Assembly (NCBI GenBank): GCA_964446655.1
Contig: CAYUPL010000002.1
Span: 1 to 64,000, forward strand
Length of the DNA: 64,000 bases
Source of the DNA: Desulfopila_A sp964446655
GTDB lineage: Bacteria > Desulfobacterota > Desulfobulbia > Desulfobulbales > Desulfocapsaceae
Direction: 5' to 3'
Part shown: positions 44,422 through 52,663 of the stretch, piece after piece
How the letters are laid out: each line of letters opens with the position of its first letter
Position numbering within the stretch: the stretch's first letter is position 1
Notes under the pieces: generated by a model
The model's database searches: none
Told to the model about the DNA's origin: nothing
The model's input: only the letters and a program-made list of their open reading frames with translations
Position numbers and translations under genes: made by a program

Positions 44422-47400
44422 AATATTTTATTTTATCAGCCTTTTTTCTGGTAATTTGTGCTGGTGCACCAGTCTCTGCCGAGGACGCGGCTTCATCGGT
44501 AGTACCACAGCTGGAAGTACAGGTAGAGACAAAAACAGAGGATTTGTCAGGATTTTCCTGGGAAAATACCTGGGCTACCGCCCGTCAATTAGTGCGCAGT
44601 AATCAACTCGAAGATGCCAAGCATCTTTATCGCAAATTATTTGAGGAAAAACCAAATATCGTCGAGGCGAAGTGGGAGTATTGTAAGATCCTGATAATAC
44701 TCCAAAACTGGAAAGAAGCGGCGCAGATTCTTGATGAACTACTGGAGTATGAGCCCAATAACCTGGAGTATCTTATGGCTGCAGGGGATTCAGCCTTGCG
44801 GAATCAGCACTTTAGTAAAGCTGTGAGATATTTTGGTCAAGTTTATGAGTCTGATCCTGCCGGTCCCCGGTATGATGGCGCTATACAGGGTATGGTGGAA
44901 GGGTTTAAAGGAACAGGTAACGAGAGAAGCGCTTTTCTGCTTCTTGAGCAATATTATCAACAAAAAGGCGATAGCGAAACTCTGCTGTTTCAACTTGCAG
45001 AATCGAGCAAACGTCTCGGCATACCGGAAAAAGAACGGTTTTATTACGGCAGACTTGCAGAATTTTTTCCTGATAATCCAAGGTATATTCTAGAAGCTGC
45101 TCACGCCTATGACTCTCCAGGATATTATTCTCGGGCGGCTGTATATTGGCAGAAATATCTGCAACTCAATCCGCAATATCTGCCTTTTCAAGAAAAACTG
45201 GCGCACTACTCGTTAGGTATTGGAGATGTTGACAGTGCTCTGGCTCATTTTATTGCAATCTACAGGCAGGATGAATTGGATACTGATCTCGCACTGAGGA
45301 TCGCTGATTTATATGCCACAGAGAAACGGCAACCTGACAGAGCCCTGCTCTATTACGAGCAGTATCTCAACGCTTTTCCAAATGATCGAACCATACAACA
45401 GCAGGTGGATAGAATACGAAAAGATCTGGCTCTTCAATATCTGCCGATTGTTGAAAATGATGGAGAATTGTATCTGTGGGAAGATCTTGACCTTATTACA
45501 CAGCATAAAGAACACATATTTGTATTGATGGTAGATTTTCTGGAAGAACAACAGAAAACAGAACAGGCCATACGTGTTTTAAAAATTCTGCATGAGAACG
45601 ACAGGAACAATTATGACCTGCTCTACAGATTAGCTAAAGCACATCATAGCATCGAAGAGTTTCAACATGCAGCTCCCTTGATAAACATACTGCATCAAAA
45701 TAAGTACGAAGACAAAGGCTACCTGCTCATCAAAGCAGACCTTGAATTGCGGCAAGATCAGGTTATACAAGCTGTCGACTTGTTCAAGACATATCTTTTC
45801 TTTGAACCTTTGAACATTGTGGTTCTGGAAGAAGCCGTTTTAGTAGCAGGAAAAGCCGGGCTCATTGAGGATGTTCTGCATTTATGGGAACAGGCCCCAG
45901 ACAAATTTAAGAATTCATTTCATTATCTCGGCCTAAATTTAGCATTTATTAAGGCATTCCGAGCAAATGGATTATATACGACGACAGACGGTATTTATGA
46001 CGCTCTTCTACCGGAAGTCACCGGGGACAGGGAAATTCTGGCGGAGACATACTTCCATCTTGCCGATACCTTATTGCAAAGAGGTCTTCTTTTTGAAGCT
46101 GAACAAGTTGTTCGACAGGTGTTGGTGAAAAATATCCAGGTAGATATCGCTCTGGAAAAGCTTATACATATCTCCTTGCTGGAAGGCAAAATTTCTAATG
46201 CTGAGACGTGGCTGGCTCTATTGGCAAAGAGATCAGGTGTTGATGATATCGAGGAGCTTCATACAGGTTATCCCGAAAATGTATTTTTCAGGAGGCTTGA
46301 TATACTCATTGAACAAAAAGAATATGCTGACGCTTTGGAGTGGATAGCAGCTCACCCCTCTTATAGAGCTGTTTCCGAGAGCAAAACCGCTTTTATTTTA
46401 CAAGCTGAATTGTATCGTGCCCGAATACTTTTTTACAAGGAAGATTTTCAACAGTGTGCCGAGACTTTGGATCGTTTAGAGCAGAAAGCGTATGCCAAAG
46501 AGGAAGTTTATGTTCTCAGGCGAATAATCAAAGAGAAGACGGACATTGCTTCAAACACAGCAGGACCAAGGAATCAAGCGATGTCGGGGCCCTCTTTTTT
46601 CTCGCTCATAAACAGAGCAAAACTCTTTTATGACTATGGTTATTTTGAAATAGCGCTACAGAATATAGAAAAGGCCCAGCAAATAGTACCGGAATCAATG
46701 GTTTTGCAAATCCGAAGGGTTGAGACACTCGCTTCTCTTTCATTATATGACGCTGCTCTCCAGGCTGTAAAGAGCATAGCTGGAGAATTTCCCGATGAAG
46801 AGTATTTTTCTAAGCTCAGTCTTCAGCTTGAGTTTAAAGGTGGAAAATTCAGTGAAATTGTCGAAAGAGTAGCATCGCAGAAATATGTAGAGAAGGAAGA
46901 GGTTGAACCATCTCCCCGTGAAGGCGGTGATAGTATGTATTTCTGGAAAAAGCTGCTTTTTGCTAGAGCTTTGTGGGCAGAAGGCAGGAGGGAAGAAGCC
47001 TTTAAGGTATATGATTCGCTTCTAGCTGTTCCTGTTGACTCGCTTTTTTTGGAAAAGATGGAGGTTGAAAGGATTAATTTTAACCTTCCTCCATTAAAAA
47101 AATCTTTCTGGAATATCGTTCCATTCACAAAATCGGAGGAATACACTTCTCTTCAAGCAGTAATGGAACCGCAATTTGTCACGAGAAATATAGGCCAGCC
47201 GGTTGATGATATTGCCGCGAGCCTCTATGGCAAGTATCGCTGGCAAGAACTTGTTAAAAAAGAACTCTCAGCCAGACAGGCTGTAGAACAACGTGATTAT
47301 TATCGCGCTGAGAAAGAATATTTGAGCTTATTGGAAGAAGAAGAATCTTCGGAAGCACTGTTTGATCTTGCCTATATTTACAATAAACTCGGACTTTACG

Positions 47401-48410
47401 GCAAGGCTGCGGAAATTTATGAATTGATGAAAGAAAGAGGACCTCTCTATCCGGGCCTCGATGAATATATTGAAGCCAATGTATTAAAAAGGCAACCACG
47501 AGGTGCTGTATCTCTCTACAATTTCAATAGAAAAGGGCGAGATGGGTATATTAATCTCAAAAAAAACACAGCCGAGGCTGAAGTGTGGCTCATGCCTTCT
47601 TATGATCAGGAAGTCCGTGTGAGTTTATCTCACAACGCGTATTCCTCTCGCGACAAAAGTCTCAAAGCTGAAAGCAACACGCTTCTTGGCACATATTCGA
47701 CATATTTTGAGAATACGGTTGATTTAAATATATCCTTTGGCCTGGATAAACCGATCGGGGCGGGTACCAGCGAAGTATTATATAAATTTGAATTAATACG
47801 ACGTCTTACTAAAAGTTTAGATGTATATGGCAGATTCGAGCAGGATCGTGTTGAAGACACATTACGCTCAATTACAGATTCTATAATATATCGAGATCTT
47901 GAAGCAGGCTTTAAATATGACCTGTTTCCTCGGTGGCTGGCTGGGGCCGATTATCGTTATCGTATGTATTCAGATAACAATGAACAAAACAGATACAAAC
48001 TCTGGACTACCTATCATCTATTTGGAGAAGTAAACCAGTTTAAGGTGACCTATAGCTATGAGAATTTGTTTAATGATGACGAGAATACCGGTCGTGACAA
48101 CAACTTTAGAAATGATTTCCCCGATGATGACAGGGTGTATTGGAGTCCGGAGCATTACTGGAGTCATCTCTTCACGTTTCATTTCACGCATTTTTTAGAT
48201 TTTGACAGTCGATTGGAAGATCCTTTAAGTCACCTGGCTTTTGATTATACCTTCGGGTATGAAGATGGAAATCAACCCATTCATCAGATTGATGCCAATA
48301 TTTTCCTTGAAATTAATAAACATTTCTTATTAAAAGGAAGTTTCAGTAATATTAATGGCGACGATTACCAAGAAACGCAAGCGGCATTTTCCTTAATGTA
48401 TCGCTGGTAG
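44400..48410 (+). CDS. Giant TPR and outer-membrane beta-barrel protein, PelB-like
   Basis: A protein of 1336 residues from ATG 44400 (a TTG at 44382 is an alternative). It has a signal peptide (about 1-28; FILSAFFLVICAGAPVSA) and a very long array of TPR-type helical repeats (about 45-1050; for example ARQLVRSNQLEDAKHLYRKL, DSALAHFIAIYRQDELDTDL). The C-terminal part (about 1070-1336) alternates polar and aromatic residues, as in an outer-membrane barrel, and ends in Trp. This layout is like PelB or BcsC, which carry polysaccharides across the outer membrane. No pel or bcs gene is nearby, so the substrate is unknown. No strong ribosome-binding site. Confidence 0.8.
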   Translation: MAAYNILKYFILSAFFLVICAGAPVSAEDAASSVVPQLEVQVETKTEDLSGFSWENTWATARQLVRSNQLEDAKHLYRKLFEEKPNIVEAKWEYCKILIILQNWKEAAQILDELLEYEPNNLEYLMAAGDSALRNQHFSKAVRYFGQVYESDPAGPRYDGAIQGMVEGFKGTGNERSAFLLLEQYYQQKGDSETLLFQLAESSKRLGIPEKERFYYGRLAEFFPDNPRYILEAAHAYDSPGYYSRAAVYWQKYLQLNPQYLPFQEKLAHYSLGIGDVDSALAHFIAIYRQDELDTDLALRIADLYATEKRQPDRALLYYEQYLNAFPNDRTIQQQVDRIRKDLALQYLPIVENDGELYLWEDLDLITQHKEHIFVLMVDFLEEQQKTEQAIRVLKILHENDRNNYDLLYRLAKAHHSIEEFQHAAPLINILHQNKYEDKGYLLIKADLELRQDQVIQAVDLFKTYLFFEPLNIVVLEEAVLVAGKAGLIEDVLHLWEQAPDKFKNSFHYLGLNLAFIKAFRANGLYTTTDGIYDALLPEVTGDREILAETYFHLADTLLQRGLLFEAEQVVRQVLVKNIQVDIALEKLIHISLLEGKISNAETWLALLAKRSGVDDIEELHTGYPENVFFRRLDILIEQKEYADALEWIAAHPSYRAVSESKTAFILQAELYRARILFYKEDFQQCAETLDRLEQKAYAKEEVYVLRRIIKEKTDIASNTAGPRNQAMSGPSFFSLINRAKLFYDYGYFEIALQNIEKAQQIVPESMVLQIRRVETLASLSLYDAALQAVKSIAGEFPDEEYFSKLSLQLEFKGGKFSEIVERVASQKYVEKEEVEPSPREGGDSMYFWKKLLFARALWAEGRREEAFKVYDSLLAVPVDSLFLEKMEVERINFNLPPLKKSFWNIVPFTKSEEYTSLQAVMEPQFVTRNIGQPVDDIAASLYGKYRWQELVKKELSARQAVEQRDYYRAEKEYLSLLEEEESSEALFDLAYIYNKLGLYGKAAEIYELMKERGPLYPGLDEYIEANVLKRQPRGAVSLYNFNRKGRDGYINLKKNTAEAEVWLMPSYDQEVRVSLSHNAYSSRDKSLKAESNTLLGTYSTYFENTVDLNISFGLDKPIGAGTSEVLYKFELIRRLTKSLDVYGRFEQDRVEDTLRSITDSIIYRDLEAGFKYDLFPRWLAGADYRYRMYSDNNEQNRYKLWTTYHLFGEVNQFKVTYSYENLFNDDENTGRDNNFRNDFPDDDRVYWSPEHYWSHLFTFHFTHFLDFDSRLEDPLSHLAFDYTFGYEDGNQPIHQIDANIFLEINKHFLLKGSFSNINGDDYQETQAAFSLMYRW

Positions 48411-48428
48411 TTCTGTGTTAACTTTTTT

Positions 48429-48468
48429 CCTGTATGTTCTTAACGTGGAATATACAGGTGTTTTTTTT
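48429..48468 (+). terminator. Terminator after the giant TPR/barrel gene
   Basis: 11-bp stem CCTGTATGTTC/GAATATACAGG (one G-T pair), 8-base loop, then a run of eight T's ending nine bases before the greA GTG. It ends just before the greA ribosome-binding site AGGAG, so greA needs another promoter or read-through. Confidence 0.88.
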
Positions 48469-48479
48469 AGGAGATTGTG

Positions 48480-48965
48480 ATGATAGAAAGAATCCCCATG
48501 TCGAGAAGGGGAAACGGCAGGCTACGTGCTGAGCTGGAACGCCTTGAACGAGTTGAGAGAGGAGCGGTTGTGAAGGCAATCGAAACGGCACGTCAGCATG
48601 GTGACCTTAAAGAGAATGCAGAATACCATGCGGCAAAAGAGAGGCAGGGGCATATCGAAGGGAGAATATTAGAATTAAAAGATAAGCTTTCCAGGGCTGA
48701 AATAATCGATTGTTCTCAAGTTTCTTGTGAAAAAGCTGTCTTCGGTACCGTCGTCAGGTTGTTGGATATGGACACTGATGAAGAATTTGCATACCAGCTT
48801 TTGGGGCCCGAAGAGGCAGATGTAAAAAAAGGCTCTATCTCTATTTTATCACCACTGGGTAGAAGCATCCTCGGTAAAGAAATTGGTGATGAGGTGATAG
48901 CAAAAACACCTGGTGGTACGCGAGAATTTGAGGTGGTTGGAATAAGTCGATCAGATTTTGCTTAG
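48480..48965 (+). CDS. greA: Transcription elongation factor GreA
   Basis: Rescues stalled RNA polymerase by stimulating transcript cleavage. The 161 residues have the coiled-coil N-terminal domain with the conserved acidic tip (HGDLKENAEYHAAKERQ) and the FKBP-like C-terminal domain (ISILSPLGRSILGKEIGDEV). The first 25 residues are more charged and Arg-rich than in typical GreA. ATG 48480 follows AGGAG by six bases. Confidence 0.93.
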   Translation: MIERIPMSRRGNGRLRAELERLERVERGAVVKAIETARQHGDLKENAEYHAAKERQGHIEGRILELKDKLSRAEIIDCSQVSCEKAVFGTVVRLLDMDTDEEFAYQLLGPEEADVKKGSISILSPLGRSILGKEIGDEVIAKTPGGTREFEVVGISRSDFA

Positions 48966-49029
48966 AGAAAAGCAGTAGAAATAAACCGGGAGTGGCGATA
49001 GTAGGCATGCTGCCGCTTTTTGACCAGGA

Positions 49030-49626
49030 TTAGAGAGCGCTATCTTTTTCAAGAATCCCGGAGAGAAATATTTTATTCATTTGACAACTGGCTTCTTCAA
49101 CGGAATAATTGGTTTCCAAAGAGATATTCCAGATTCTTGACACTTCGTCCAAGGCACCGAATATTGTTCGTTTTGCTATGTTTGGAAGTACGTCTTGGCG
49201 GAAAATATTCTGCTGCTGTCCCTGTTCGATTATTTCAGCGACTATATTCATGTACTCATCAAATTTTGAGTTACGGTATTCTTTGATAAGTTTGGTGGTT
49301 TGCCGTAACTCAATCTGAATAACTTCGGCAAGATTTTTCTTTTTTTTCATGGTCGTCAGATGTTTGACGACAAATATCTCAAGTTTTTTTCTAGGATCTT
49401 GCTCTGCTTCCAGTAATTTCCGGGTTTGCTTGATAAGAAGACCGATCTCTTCCTCAAAAACAGAGAGAAGAATATCTATTTTATTATTAAAATAAAGATA
49501 GATTGTTCCATCTGCGACCCTCGCTTCTTTGGCAATATCAGAGATTCTGGCGTTAAAGAAGCCTTTTTTGGCAAAGACCTTAGTTGCTGCCGTGATTATT
49601 TTAGCATGCTTGTTAACAGCCTTCAT
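49030..49626 (-). CDS. TetR-family repressor, FadR/PsrA-like
   Basis: A 198-residue transcription regulator. The N-terminal helix-turn-helix is typical (AATKVFAKKGFFNARISDIA, then VADGTIYLYFNNKIDILLSV). The C-terminal ligand-binding part resembles Bacillus FadR (AEVIQIELRQTTKLIKEYRN, RTIFGALDEVSRIW), which senses long-chain acyl-CoA. A palindrome 48 bases upstream of its start matches the FadR-type operator, so it probably represses its own gene and fatty acid degradation genes elsewhere. Confidence 0.85.
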   Translation of the reverse strand: MKAVNKHAKIITAATKVFAKKGFFNARISDIAKEARVADGTIYLYFNNKIDILLSVFEEEIGLLIKQTRKLLEAEQDPRKKLEIFVVKHLTTMKKKKNLAEVIQIELRQTTKLIKEYRNSKFDEYMNIVAEIIEQGQQQNIFRQDVLPNIAKRTIFGALDEVSRIWNISLETNYSVEEASCQMNKIFLSGILEKDSAL

Positions 49627-49673
49627 TAGCCGAAGAATGGAGTTTTAAGAGTAAATGAGAAATGGTCAAAATA

Positions 49674-49691
49674 AATGAATGGTCATTCATT
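49674..49691. promoter_or_regulatory. Operator palindrome of the TetR/FadR-like repressor
   Basis: AATGAATG-GT-CATTCATT: two perfect 8-base arms. The core TGAATG...CATTCA is what FadR-type TetR repressors recognise. It lies 48-65 bases upstream of the tetR start and about 55 bases before the predicted purD promoter, so it mainly suits autoregulation. Confidence 0.75.
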
Positions 49692-49745
49692 CATGTAATC
49701 TTTTGCGTATTTTTTGTCAATAATAGAAGCAATAATAAATTCTGT

Positions 49746-49774
49746 TTGATAGATATACGTCTACAAAATATGGT
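49746..49774 (+). promoter_or_regulatory. Sigma-70-type promoter for purD-purE
   Basis: TTGATA, 17-base spacer, TATGGT, with a predicted start near 49781 and a leader of about 110 bases before purD. I saw no purine riboswitch fold in the leader. Confidence 0.45.
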
Positions 49775-49892
49775 ACGTTAAAATGCAACCGCATTATTTC
49801 AGGTATGATAAGACTATTGAGGTGCCGGTGTTGAGGGATTTCTTTGGTAATCCGATTAACTTTGTCTCTTACTCAAAAATTGAGGTAAATTT

Positions 49893-51671
49893 ATGAAAAT
49901 TCTTGTTATAGGTTCGGGTGGTCGTGAACATGCATTAGTCTGGAAGATCTTGCAAAGTCCGAAGGTAACAAAGGTTTATTGCGCACCGGGAAATGCCGGT
50001 ATAAAAAGACCTGCTGAATGTGTTGATATCGCCGCGACGGATATTGATAAATTGTTGTCCTTTGCTTTAACCGAACAGATTGATTTGACCGTAGTCGGCC
50101 CTGAGTCATCGCTGGTTGCCGGTATAGTAGATGTTTTTGAAGAGAACGGTCTTCGAATATTCGGTCCCACCAGTAAAAGTGCGATTCTGGAAGGAAGTAA
50201 AGTTTTTAGCAAAGAGTTCCTCCAAAAATACGATATTCCTTCCGCTGACTTCAAGGTTTTCGCGGAAAGGAAGAAGGCAAAAAGATATATCGAAAAAAAA
50301 GGAGCGCCTATTGTAGTTAAGGCTGATGGACTAGCCGCCGGCAAGGGTGTGATAGTTGCGGAAACAGTAGAACAGGCCCAAAATGCCGTTGATCTTATCA
50401 TGGCCGAAAAGGCCTTTGGTGATGCCGGGGAAAAAATTGTCATCGAAAAATGTCTCCGTGGTGAAGAGGCTTCGTTTATTGCCTTTACAGATGGTAAAAC
50501 CATCTTGCCGCTACCGACTTCTCAAGATCACAAAGCCATCTATGAAGGTGACAAAGGGCCAAACACCGGAGGTATGGGGGCCTATTCTCCTGCTCCGGTG
50601 GTTACACCGGAAATTGCCGACTTTGTAATGAATACCGTGATGATTCCTACTATCGAGGGATTGGCAAAAGAGGGGCGACCATATAAAGGGATGCTCTATG
50701 CTGGTCTTATGATAGACGGAAACGAAATTAACGTTCTCGAATTTAATTGCAGGTTTGGTGATCCTGAAGCTCAGCCTCTTCTCATGAGATTAAAAAGTGA
50801 CATCGTCGAGATATTCGAAGCCTGTATTGATGGTACTCTTGAGTCTATTGAAATGAAGATAGATCCCAGGCCGACTGTCTGCGTGGTCATGTCTGCAGCT
50901 GGATATCCAGGTACCTATCAAACCGGCAAGGTGATTCAGGGGTTGGCTGCGGCTGGGAAAATTCAAGGGGTTCATGTCTTTCATGCCGGCACAAAAACGC
51001 ATAATAAACGTATCGTTACAAATGGAGGAAGGGTCTTGGGGGTAACCGCTGTCGGCAAGGACCTCGAAGATGCCATAAGCCGTGCTTATAAGGCAGCGAC
51101 ACAAATCTCCTGGACGGGCTCATATTTTCGCAGCGATATCGGTGCAAAAGCTCTCAACCGAAACAGCGGTGTCTCTACCGGTCCTGCGGTTGGGATAGTT
51201 ATGGGAAGCGATAGCGATCTGCCGGTGATGCAGGTTGCGGCAACATTCCTTCAAGGGATGGCGGTACCATACGAGATGACGGTTGCCTCTGCTCATAGAA
51301 CACCATTGCGGGCTGTTCAATGGGTTGAAAACGCCGGCAAGAGAGGAATTAAAGTCATTATTGCCGGTGCTGGTATGGCTGCACATCTTGCAGGTGTTCT
51401 TGCTGCACATACGGATATTCCGGTTATCGGCGTACCGCTTGACTCCTCATCTCTTAATGGGCTTGACGCACTCCTGTCGACGGTGCAAATGCCTCCCGGT
51501 ATTCCGGTTGCAACTATGGGCATCGGTAAGGCCGGCGCCAAAAATGGTGCCGTGCTTGCTGTAAGGATTCTCGCGTTAACGGATGCAAATCTTGCTCATA
51601 AACTTTCCAGATTCAGAGAATCCATGGCCAAAGAAGTAGAGGATAAGGCAGAGAAAATTGAGAAGCTATAA
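49893..51671 (+). CDS. PurD-PurE fusion (GAR synthetase + AIR carboxylase/mutase)
   Basis: A 592-residue bifunctional purine synthesis enzyme. Residues 1 to about 425 are phosphoribosylamine-glycine ligase (VIGSGGREHALVWKI, VVGPESSLVAGIVDVF, PIVVKADGLAAGKGVIV, and an ATP-grasp core with GDPEAQPLLMRL). From about 430 to 592 a complete PurE domain follows (VGIVMGSDSDLPVMQVAA, ASAHRTPLR, AGMAAHLAGVLAAHT, MPPGIPVATMGIGKAGAKNG), which handles N5-carboxy-AIR. GAGGT precedes the ATG by seven bases. Fusing these two non-adjacent pathway steps is unusual. Confidence 0.93.
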   Translation: MKILVIGSGGREHALVWKILQSPKVTKVYCAPGNAGIKRPAECVDIAATDIDKLLSFALTEQIDLTVVGPESSLVAGIVDVFEENGLRIFGPTSKSAILEGSKVFSKEFLQKYDIPSADFKVFAERKKAKRYIEKKGAPIVVKADGLAAGKGVIVAETVEQAQNAVDLIMAEKAFGDAGEKIVIEKCLRGEEASFIAFTDGKTILPLPTSQDHKAIYEGDKGPNTGGMGAYSPAPVVTPEIADFVMNTVMIPTIEGLAKEGRPYKGMLYAGLMIDGNEINVLEFNCRFGDPEAQPLLMRLKSDIVEIFEACIDGTLESIEMKIDPRPTVCVVMSAAGYPGTYQTGKVIQGLAAAGKIQGVHVFHAGTKTHNKRIVTNGGRVLGVTAVGKDLEDAISRAYKAATQISWTGSYFRSDIGAKALNRNSGVSTGPAVGIVMGSDSDLPVMQVAATFLQGMAVPYEMTVASAHRTPLRAVQWVENAGKRGIKVIIAGAGMAAHLAGVLAAHTDIPVIGVPLDSSSLNGLDALLSTVQMPPGIPVATMGIGKAGAKNGAVLAVRILALTDANLAHKLSRFRESMAKEVEDKAEKIEKL

Positions 51672-52296
51672 TGTTATCCAACAAAATCAGGACCATGGTA
51701 TTGACAAGGCAATAAGCTTTCTGCAGAAAGGTGGAGTGATCTCCTTTCCGACGGAGACATATTATGGACTGGGGGTTGATCCTTTGAATGAAAATGCTGT
51801 TAAACGACTCTTTTTGTTAAAAAAAAGAGAAACAACCAAACCTATTCTTTTGTTAATAGAAGACGCAGGGATGCTGTCAATGCTGGCCGAGGAGATTCCT
51901 TATGTTTATGAACCCCTCATGGAAAAATTCTGGCCAGGTCCTTTGACCCTCCTGTTTCCTTGGAAAAAAAATATAAGTGAACTCTTAACCGGAGGAACCG
52001 GAACTATTGGTATACGTGTTTCGTCTGATCCGCTGGTGCAAAAACTTATTCGTAAATGGAAAGGCCCGATTACCGCAACAAGTGCGAATATCTCCGGACA
52101 GAACCCGGCCGGCACTGCTTGCCGGGTTAAGGAAATTTTCGGGAAATGTATCGATTATGTTGTTGATGGTGGCGATAGTCCAGCCGGGCTATGCTCTACC
52201 ATAGTCGGATGCCAAAATGGTGAATTGGTTCTTATCCGCAAAGGACAAGTGCCTTTTGCAGAAATTACCAAGGTTGCTTTTCTAAACAAAGGGTGA
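51658..52296 (+). CDS. Sua5/YciO/YrdC threonylcarbamoyl-AMP synthase family protein, TTG start
   Basis: A 212-residue YrdC-domain protein; family members make threonylcarbamoyl-AMP for the t6A base of tRNAs. Seen: GGVISFPTETYYGLGVDPLN, a KRETTKP motif, KFWPGPLTLLF, IGIRVSSDPLV and ATSANISGQNPAGTA. The start is TTG, overlapping the purD-purE stop by 14 bases, which suggests coupled expression. A second YrdC protein elsewhere could be the true TsaC. Confidence 0.88.
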   Translation: MRSYNVIQQNQDHGIDKAISFLQKGGVISFPTETYYGLGVDPLNENAVKRLFLLKKRETTKPILLLIEDAGMLSMLAEEIPYVYEPLMEKFWPGPLTLLFPWKKNISELLTGGTGTIGIRVSSDPLVQKLIRKWKGPITATSANISGQNPAGTACRVKEIFGKCIDYVVDGGDSPAGLCSTIVGCQNGELVLIRKGQVPFAEITKVAFLNKG

Positions 52297-52318
52297 TAAT
52301 TCCAACCAGGGTGCATAT

Positions 52319-52642
52319 ATGAACAGACTGAAGTGGGATAAGGATTTCGCCTTGGAACAAGCTGCAGATGATGTAGACTTGTTACAGGAGTTGCTTGCAA
52401 TTTTTAAACAGTCCTGCACTAGTGATTACCGGTCTATTACTAAAGGTCTGGAATCGGATGATGCGGAAATGATCTGTGCCGCGGCTCACTCTATAAAGGG
52501 GGCCGCAGCAAGTCTTGGGGTAGAAGCCATCAGAGATATTGCCGCTGATATCGAGAACGACAGTAGAAAAGGATCAATAGCTGCCGCCCAAAACAGGATT
52601 GAGGAGTTATGCGAATGTCTGCAAATCCTGCAGAAACTCTAA
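52319..52642 (+). CDS. Orphan Hpt phosphotransfer protein
   Basis: A 107-residue single Hpt domain with the phosphorylated His in AAAHSIKGAAASLG near residue 58 and an acidic N-terminal helix (DVDLLQELLAIF). No hybrid kinase is next to it; it follows the Sua5-type gene after 22 bases. The partners are unknown; the receiver-bearing hybrid CheA or a sensor kinase elsewhere is possible. Ribosome-binding site weak. Confidence 0.82.
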   Translation: MNRLKWDKDFALEQAADDVDLLQELLAIFKQSCTSDYRSITKGLESDDAEMICAAAHSIKGAAASLGVEAIRDIAADIENDSRKGSIAAAQNRIEELCECLQILQKL

Positions 52643-52663
52643 GATTCTTCTAATCTTTGCCGA

